DNA from: a virus
Strand: one strand, 5' to 3'
Length of the DNA: 43,642 nt
Virus record (IMG/VR): IMGVR_UViG_3300029267_001394
Coordinates: 1 to 43,642 of that record
Part shown: piece by piece, positions 40,062-43,642 of the stretch
How positions within the stretch are numbered: the stretch's first letter is position 1
Layout of the letters: every line of letters starts with the position of its first letter
Position numbers and translations under genes: made by a program
The notes under the pieces: generated by a model
Seen by the model: only the letters and a program-made list of their open reading frames with translations
Told to the model about the DNA's origin: nothing
The model's database searches: none

Positions 40062-41372
40062 GTGAGGGTCGAAGGCAAAGGACGCGCCCGGAAGCCCTCG
40101 AGGCTCGGAGGCGCCGGCGGGCTGGAGCGCCTGCAGCGCTTCCTCGTCGACCGAGGAGCGCCGATCCGGGGGCTCCCCGGAGCCGCCGCGCTTGACCTCG
40201 GGAACGGGATTCTCGCGACGGAGCTAGGAGTCTCGACGCGGACGATCCGTGTCTGGCTCGCGGCGCTTCGCGACCTCGGGCGTCTCTCGACCTGGACCCA
40301 CGCGCGCAAGGTCGCCGGCGCCTGGGCCGGGCAGGTCCGCGTTCTCGTTGTCCACGAGCCCGGGATGGGCGCGCAGGCGAAGCTCTGGGGACAGACCGCC
40401 CGGGTCCGCGCTCGAGGTCACTGGCGCGACCTCTCGGCCTTCCGCCTCACCGAGGCGGCCGACGTCCCGGTCGAGCTACCGCCGGCGCCCTCGCGCGGCA
40501 TGGAGGGCGCGACGAAGCGCCGCCGCTTCCGCACAGCATCCCCCGAGAGCCCCTCTGGGGCTCCGGGGGAGATCAAGGCCCCCTCGGGCTCCGTTCCGGA
40601 AGCTCCGACCCGGGCTCCGCGTCTCCGGCCGCCGGCGGTCCGCGCGGCTCGACGGCGGCTCTGGGCTCTCGGCTTGCGGGGGGACGGGCTCGACGCGGTC
40701 TCGGGCTACCTCGAGCAGGCGCTCGAGGCCTTCCCGGAGAGCCGAGGGAGGATCCTCGAGGCGCTCGAGGCGCTCGAGGGCCGCGCTCGGCGCGCACGCT
40801 GCGGGCCGGCCCCGTTCGTCCTCGGCGCCCTTCGGCGCGGCTGGGCGCCCTGGGACGAGCCGAGCGAGGCCCCCTCGCCGCCGCCACAACTCCCGGCCGA
40901 CGCCGCCGCGATGGCGCGAGCCCGGATCCCGAGCCCTCTCCGCGCTCGGACGCCGCTCGCCGAGGCGCGCGAGGTTTACCGCTGGGCTCGAGCGGAACTC
41001 GCCGGCCTCGGTCTCGGAAGGGCGACGATCGGCCGCGCTCTCGCGGAAGTCCGCCGCGCGGCTGGGAAATCCTCCCGGGGCGTGGGTAGCCTCCGGCCCA
41101 TGATTGGAGACCTACTCGCGACCGCCCGAGAGGCGGCGCGCGACCCGGGCGCCTACGTCGTCGCCGCCTTGCGGCACGGCTGGGGCCCCTGGGCGCAAGC
41201 TCACCGCCCGCCGGCGGCTCGCCCCCTCCCCCCGACCCGATCGGAGGCGCTCGCCGCCCTCGAGCGCGCGAAGGCGCAGGCGCTCGAGGCGCTCGCGCCG
41301 CGACCCTCGAGGACGACCGGCGGCTCGCCGGCGACCTTCCTCGCCTGGATCCAGCCGGGGGCCGAGCAATGA
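40062..41372 (+). CDS. Replication initiator-like protein with winged helix and repeated C-terminal domain
   Basis: A 436-residue protein directly before DnaB, the usual place for a phage initiator or helicase loader. Residues about 48-80 form a helix-turn-helix (LATELGVSTRTIRVWLAALRD) after a basic N-terminus. A Pro/Ser-rich linker (about 155-200) follows. The C-half holds two helical units, each ending in a similar motif: FVLGALRRGWAPW (252-264) and YVVAALRHGWGPW (364-376). An operator-like motif and TAG-type -10 lie inside the gene, before an in-frame ATG at 41100 that would yield a separate 90-residue C-terminal product. The GTG start at 40062 is the first in frame. The initiator role is inferred. 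Confidence 0.75.
   Translation: MRVEGKGRARKPSRLGGAGGLERLQRFLVDRGAPIRGLPGAAALDLGNGILATELGVSTRTIRVWLAALRDLGRLSTWTHARKVAGAWAGQVRVLVVHEPGMGAQAKLWGQTARVRARGHWRDLSAFRLTEAADVPVELPPAPSRGMEGATKRRRFRTASPESPSGAPGEIKAPSGSVPEAPTRAPRLRPPAVRAARRRLWALGLRGDGLDAVSGYLEQALEAFPESRGRILEALEALEGRARRARCGPAPFVLGALRRGWAPWDEPSEAPSPPPQLPADAAAMARARIPSPLRARTPLAEAREVYRWARAELAGLGLGRATIGRALAEVRRAAGKSSRGVGSLRPMIGDLLATAREAARDPGAYVVAALRHGWGPWAQAHRPPAARPLPPTRSEALAALERAKAQALEALAPRPSRTTGGSPATFLAWIQPGAEQ
41064..41076. promoter_or_regulatory. Operator-like motif inside the initiator gene, copy 5
   Basis: GGGAAATCCTCCC, a weaker copy of the motif, within coding sequence. With TAGCCT (41087-41092) and ATG (41100) it repeats the spacing of the regulator's promoter. 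Confidence 0.4.
41064..41092 (+). promoter_or_regulatory. Possible internal leaderless promoter
   Basis: GGGAAA, 17 bases, TAGCCT, then 7 bases to an in-frame ATG at 41100. Identical spacing to 33320-33356. It could express the last 90 codons of the initiator gene on their own. Confidence 0.35.
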
Positions 41373-42745
41373 CCGCCCCCTCCGACCTCAACGCCCAGGC
41401 CGAGCGCGAGGTCGTCTCGATGCTCCTCGCTCACCCGGGGCACTTCGCCGACGTTTCCGACCTCTTGGAGCCCCAGGACTTCGGGACCCCGTTCCTCCGG
41501 CGGATCTTCGGCGCGATGCTCGACCTCTACGAGCAGAGCGACCCGATCACGACGACGGGCATCGCCGAGCTGATCGAGCTGGAGACCGGCCGATCCCTGA
41601 CCCGGCCCCAGGCCGAGGAGATCGTGAGGCTCGCGACCGAGGCGACGTCGGCCGTCCTCCTGGAGACCCACGCCCGGACGGTCCTGGAGCACGGCGCCCG
41701 CCGCCGGGCGAGCGTCCTCGCGGAAGAGGCGACCGGCAAGCTGCGGGCCCTCCCCCTCGGGATGCGGGCGCGTCACCTCGAGCAGGGTCTCGCGGACTTC
41801 GCGGACGAGATCCTCGGGCTCCGGCGCCGGCTCGCCCCGAAGGGGCGCGTCGAGACCTCGGCCAAGGGGCTCATCGAGAGCCTCAAGGCGAACCTCGACG
41901 CGGAGGTCTCGAGCGAGGGGATTCCGACCGGGCTCGTCGAGCTAGACAAGATCCTGGGCGGCTACCGCAAGACCGAGTTGACCGTCCTCGGCGCCCGGCC
42001 CTCCGTCGGCAAATCCGCGATGCTCCTGCAGCTCTCGCTCTACCTCGCCACGCGTCGCTGGACCCGGACTAACGTCCAGGATGAGCCTCGCCGCGTCCTG
42101 TACGTCTCCGTGGAGATGGGCGCCGAGCAGGTGGGGATTCGGGTCCTTTCGAACCTCGCCGACGTCAACTCGCGCCGGATCCTCGAGGGGAAGCTCTCGG
42201 CAGACGAGCGCGAGCGCGTTGAAGTCTGCTACTCCGGGAACCCGGCCGAGACCGTCACCTTCATGGAGCAGATTCGCGCGAGGCCCCAAGACGTCCGCTC
42301 GGCCGCTCTCCGCGTCCAGGAGGAGCACGGGCTCGACGTCGTCGCCGTGGACTACCTCCAGAGGATGCGCGTCCCCCGGGTCAAAGACCGGAAGCGCTAC
42401 GAGATCGTGGGCGAGGTCGCCGCCGAGCTGAAAGAGCTGGCCCGCGAGCTGGACGTCCACGTGCTGACGGCGGCCCAACTCTCGCGCGACTCGCAGGACC
42501 GCCGGCCGACGCTCGCGGACCTCCGGGAGTCGGGCGACATCGAGCAGGAGGCCGATAACGTCGGCCTCCTCTGGAAGCCGGTCGACGGCGACGGGCGCAA
42601 GCTCGACGGTCGGCTCGACGTCCTCTGGGAGAAGCAGCGGCAGGGCCCGACCGGCGTCTCCGAGCTGCGCTTCGACCCTTCTCGCTCGCGGATTACCGAC
42701 GCGAGCCCGATCGAGACCCACGCGGTCTCCTACCACGGAACCTGA
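41369..42745 (+). CDS. DnaB-like replicative helicase
   Basis: A 458-residue hexameric helicase that unwinds the phage replication fork. Residues 1-150 are the DnaB N-domain (AEREVVSMLLAHPG). Residues about 185-440 hold the RecA-like core: LGARPSVGKSAM with Walker A at 208-216, VLYVSVEMG with Glu249, LDVVAVDYLQRM with Walker B around 323-332, and a LTAAQLSRDSQDRRPTLADL and DIEQEADNVGLL finish. The ATG overlaps the initiator stop as ATGA. The length matches bacterial DnaB. Confidence 0.95.
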   Translation: MTAPSDLNAQAEREVVSMLLAHPGHFADVSDLLEPQDFGTPFLRRIFGAMLDLYEQSDPITTTGIAELIELETGRSLTRPQAEEIVRLATEATSAVLLETHARTVLEHGARRRASVLAEEATGKLRALPLGMRARHLEQGLADFADEILGLRRRLAPKGRVETSAKGLIESLKANLDAEVSSEGIPTGLVELDKILGGYRKTELTVLGARPSVGKSAMLLQLSLYLATRRWTRTNVQDEPRRVLYVSVEMGAEQVGIRVLSNLADVNSRRILEGKLSADERERVEVCYSGNPAETVTFMEQIRARPQDVRSAALRVQEEHGLDVVAVDYLQRMRVPRVKDRKRYEIVGEVAAELKELARELDVHVLTAAQLSRDSQDRRPTLADLRESGDIEQEADNVGLLWKPVDGDGRKLDGRLDVLWEKQRQGPTGVSELRFDPSRSRITDASPIETHAVSYHGT

Positions 42746-42747
42746 CC

Positions 42748-43101
42748 ATGACCCACGCAAACGACGCCGCTCGAGAGGCTCTCGCGAAGATCGCGGGCCT
42801 CGAGGCACAAGAGGCCGGCGCGAGCCCGGACGAGATCCGAGCCGCCGAGAAGGCCGCGACCGAGACGATCCCCGACGCAGGCCAGACCATGAGCCCGAAG
42901 GACGCGAGAGACCTCCTCCGCGAGCTGCGGCGGATCCGGCTCCTCCTCGCGCGACCCCATCCGGTCCTGCTCGCCGCGATCTTCGCAGCGAACGACGAGG
43001 AGGGCTTCTTCGACGACGCGATCGACCAGGCCGAAGGACTGCTCGCGCGCTACGAGACCCAACTCCGCGAGCGCCGCGAGGCGCAGGAGGCGCAGGCATG
43101 A
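42748..43101 (+). CDS. Hypothetical helical protein
   Basis: A 117-residue protein, nearly all helical: REALAKIAGLEAQEAG, AKDARDLLRELRRIRLLLAR-like (here KDARDLLRELRRIRLLL), FDDAIDQAEGLLARYE, then an Arg/Glu/Ala-rich end. No signature is recognised. The start follows DnaB by 2 bases with the leader GGAACCTGACC, close to the early-type leader. A DNA replication accessory role is possible by location only. Confidence 0.65.
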   Translation: MTHANDAAREALAKIAGLEAQEAGASPDEIRAAEKAATETIPDAGQTMSPKDARDLLRELRRIRLLLARPHPVLLAAIFAANDEEGFFDDAIDQAEGLLARYETQLRERREAQEAQA

Positions 43102-43277
43102 GGCCCCCGGCTCCGACTCCGATCGACCTCGAGCTTGCCGACCTCGACGACCTCGAGGCGCTCATCGCGGAGTGCGAAGCGAAGGCCGAGTACCACGGGC
43201 GCCGCGCTCGACGCTGGCTCTCGCTCGCGTTCCTCTTCGTCTTCGCCGCCGGCTTCGTCCTCGGGACCGCCTTCTAG
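43098..43277 (+). CDS. Small single-pass membrane protein
   Basis: A 59-residue protein. The first 38 residues are acidic then basic (IDLELADLDDLEALIAECEAK, followed by Arg-rich HGRRARR). A single membrane segment follows near 41-58 (LSLAFLFVFAAGFVLGT). ATG overlaps the upstream stop as ATGA. The stop TAG is followed after 15 bases by an operator-like motif. No function recognised. Confidence 0.6.
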   Translation: MRPPAPTPIDLELADLDDLEALIAECEAKAEYHGRRARRWLSLAFLFVFAAGFVLGTAF

Positions 43278-43292
43278 TCCGCGTCTCGCCTT

Positions 43293-43305
43293 GGGAAATA
43301 TTCCC
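43293..43305. promoter_or_regulatory. Putative operator, copy 6
   Basis: GGGAAATATTCCC, one of the most symmetrical copies, in a 119-base gap. It lies 9 bases upstream of TTGACC. Confidence 0.6.
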
Positions 43306-43314
43306 GAGGCGCGC

Positions 43315-43344
43315 TTGACCGGGGGCGGGAGTTCGGGCGAAGTG
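43315..43344 (+). promoter_or_regulatory. Candidate promoter for the 43397 unit
   Basis: TTGACC (43315-43320), close to the -35 consensus, with GAAGTG (43339-43344) 18 bases later. The -10 is poor, so activation may be needed. Same arrangement as 1222-1250. Confidence 0.38.
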
Positions 43345-43384
43345 ATCTCCATCGCCGAGGCGCTCTCGCCCGGCCCCCTCCCCC

Positions 43385-43388
43385 GGAG
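43385..43388 (+). promoter_or_regulatory. Shine-Dalgarno GGAG, conserved early leader
   Basis: GGAG, 8 bases (ACTCGACC), ATG at 43397. Confidence 0.7.
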
Positions 43389-43396
43389 ACTCGACC

Positions 43397-43561
43397 ATGA
43401 AGCAAGCTCAAGACGCCCTCGCCGCCGCCGCCTCCCTCCTCCTCGCAAGCTACTACGCTGCCAAGGACGCCCGGGGCGGGAGCCTCTACAAGATGAGCCT
43501 GGAAGGACGCGACCCTCTCGGCGATCCGGGAGGTCTGCGAACTCCACGGGCTCGACCCTGA
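43397..43561 (+). CDS. Small hypothetical protein, probably frameshifted
   Basis: A 54-residue frame that starts with a good GGAG leader: KQAQDALAAAASLLLASYY, then KDARGGSLYKM. After about residue 33 the codon pattern worsens (many A/T third bases). A second frame ending at 43574 then reads SAIREVCELHGLDPDPSN with the expected GC-rich third positions. A +1 shift near 43490-43500 would join them into about 58 residues. It may be a real lesion or a base error. Confidence 0.45.
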   Translation: MKQAQDALAAAASLLLASYYAAKDARGGSLYKMSLEGRDPLGDPGGLRTPRARP

Positions 43562-43583
43562 CCCGAGCAACTGAGGCCCGACC

Positions 43584-43642
43584 ATGGCAACGCTTCGAAA
43601 GTTCCTGAGCCTCCGCGACTTCGACTTCGCGAATGGGCGCTT
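43584..43642 (+). CDS. Partial gene at right edge
   Basis: ATG at 43584 preceded by GAGGCCCGACC, a form of the early leader. The visible 19 residues (ATLRKFLSLRDFDFANGR after Met) show a start with a basic helix and an aromatic, acidic turn. Function not recognisable. Confidence 0.5.
   Translation, partial: MATLRKFLSLRDFDFANGR

Noticed and set aside
1-43642. Integrase, attachment sites, tRNA genes, CRISPR arrays and insertion sequences
   Set aside because: I looked for tyrosine and serine recombinase motifs, cloverleaf-like stretches, spaced repeats and transposase motifs and found none that hold up; absence by eye is not proof.

Overview
The window is part of a very GC-rich tailed-phage genome, free or integrated: an HK97-fold capsid with a long non-contractile, lambda-type tail. 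Genes are packed head to tail with ATGA, GTGA or TTGA overlaps. No host housekeeping gene, rRNA or tRNA is visible. The host cannot be named. Lambda-like tail-tip proteins and three lipoproteins suggest a Gram-negative, high-GC host. The left edge cuts a C5 DNA methyltransferase and the right edge cuts a small gene, so this is not a complete genome. No integrase and no recognisable endolysin lie in the window.

Layout. (1) 1-3101, plus strand: methyltransferase tail, HNH endonuclease, two small proteins, an unknown gene, and a ParB-like/DNA methylase fusion. (2) 3106-13599: terminase subunits, a portal fused to a Mu F-like head morphogenesis domain, HK97-type protease, capsid, decoration-like proteins and head-tail connectors. 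A strong intrinsic terminator at 11459 may set capsid dosage. (3) 13603-28697: tail genes in lambda order (terminator, tube, G and a -1 frameshifted G-T, tape measure, M-, L-, K- and J-like tip proteins). (4) 28694-30897: small accessory proteins and two lipoproteins, one a possible unimolecular spanin. A bidirectional terminator at 31006 closes this transcript. (5) 31097-33217, minus strand: four unrecognised genes. (6) 33356-39756, plus strand: an XRE-type regulator, YqaJ-type exonuclease and RecT, a PEGA-like lipoprotein, a winged-helix protein, RusA resolvase and a predicted beta-helix protein. (7) 39757-43642: a hairpin-rich gap, a replication initiator-like protein, DnaB helicase and small genes.

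Regulation is the most interesting part. A 13-bp motif, GGGAAA followed by three or four bases and TCCC, plus a variant GGGAAGCCTTCCC, occurs six times. Five copies are intergenic: 1201, a tandem pair at 33307 and 33320, 35919 and 43293. One lies inside the initiator gene at 41064. The tandem pair sits between the minus-strand operon and the XRE regulator. This looks like a dispersed operator regulon controlled by the regulator at 33356. Two sites (33320 and 41064) share the geometry GGGAAA-17 nt-TAGNNT-7 nt-ATG, which suggests leaderless transcripts. Early genes also share a leader GGAG-8 nt-ATG, whereas many structural genes lack a Shine-Dalgarno and have C-rich leaders.
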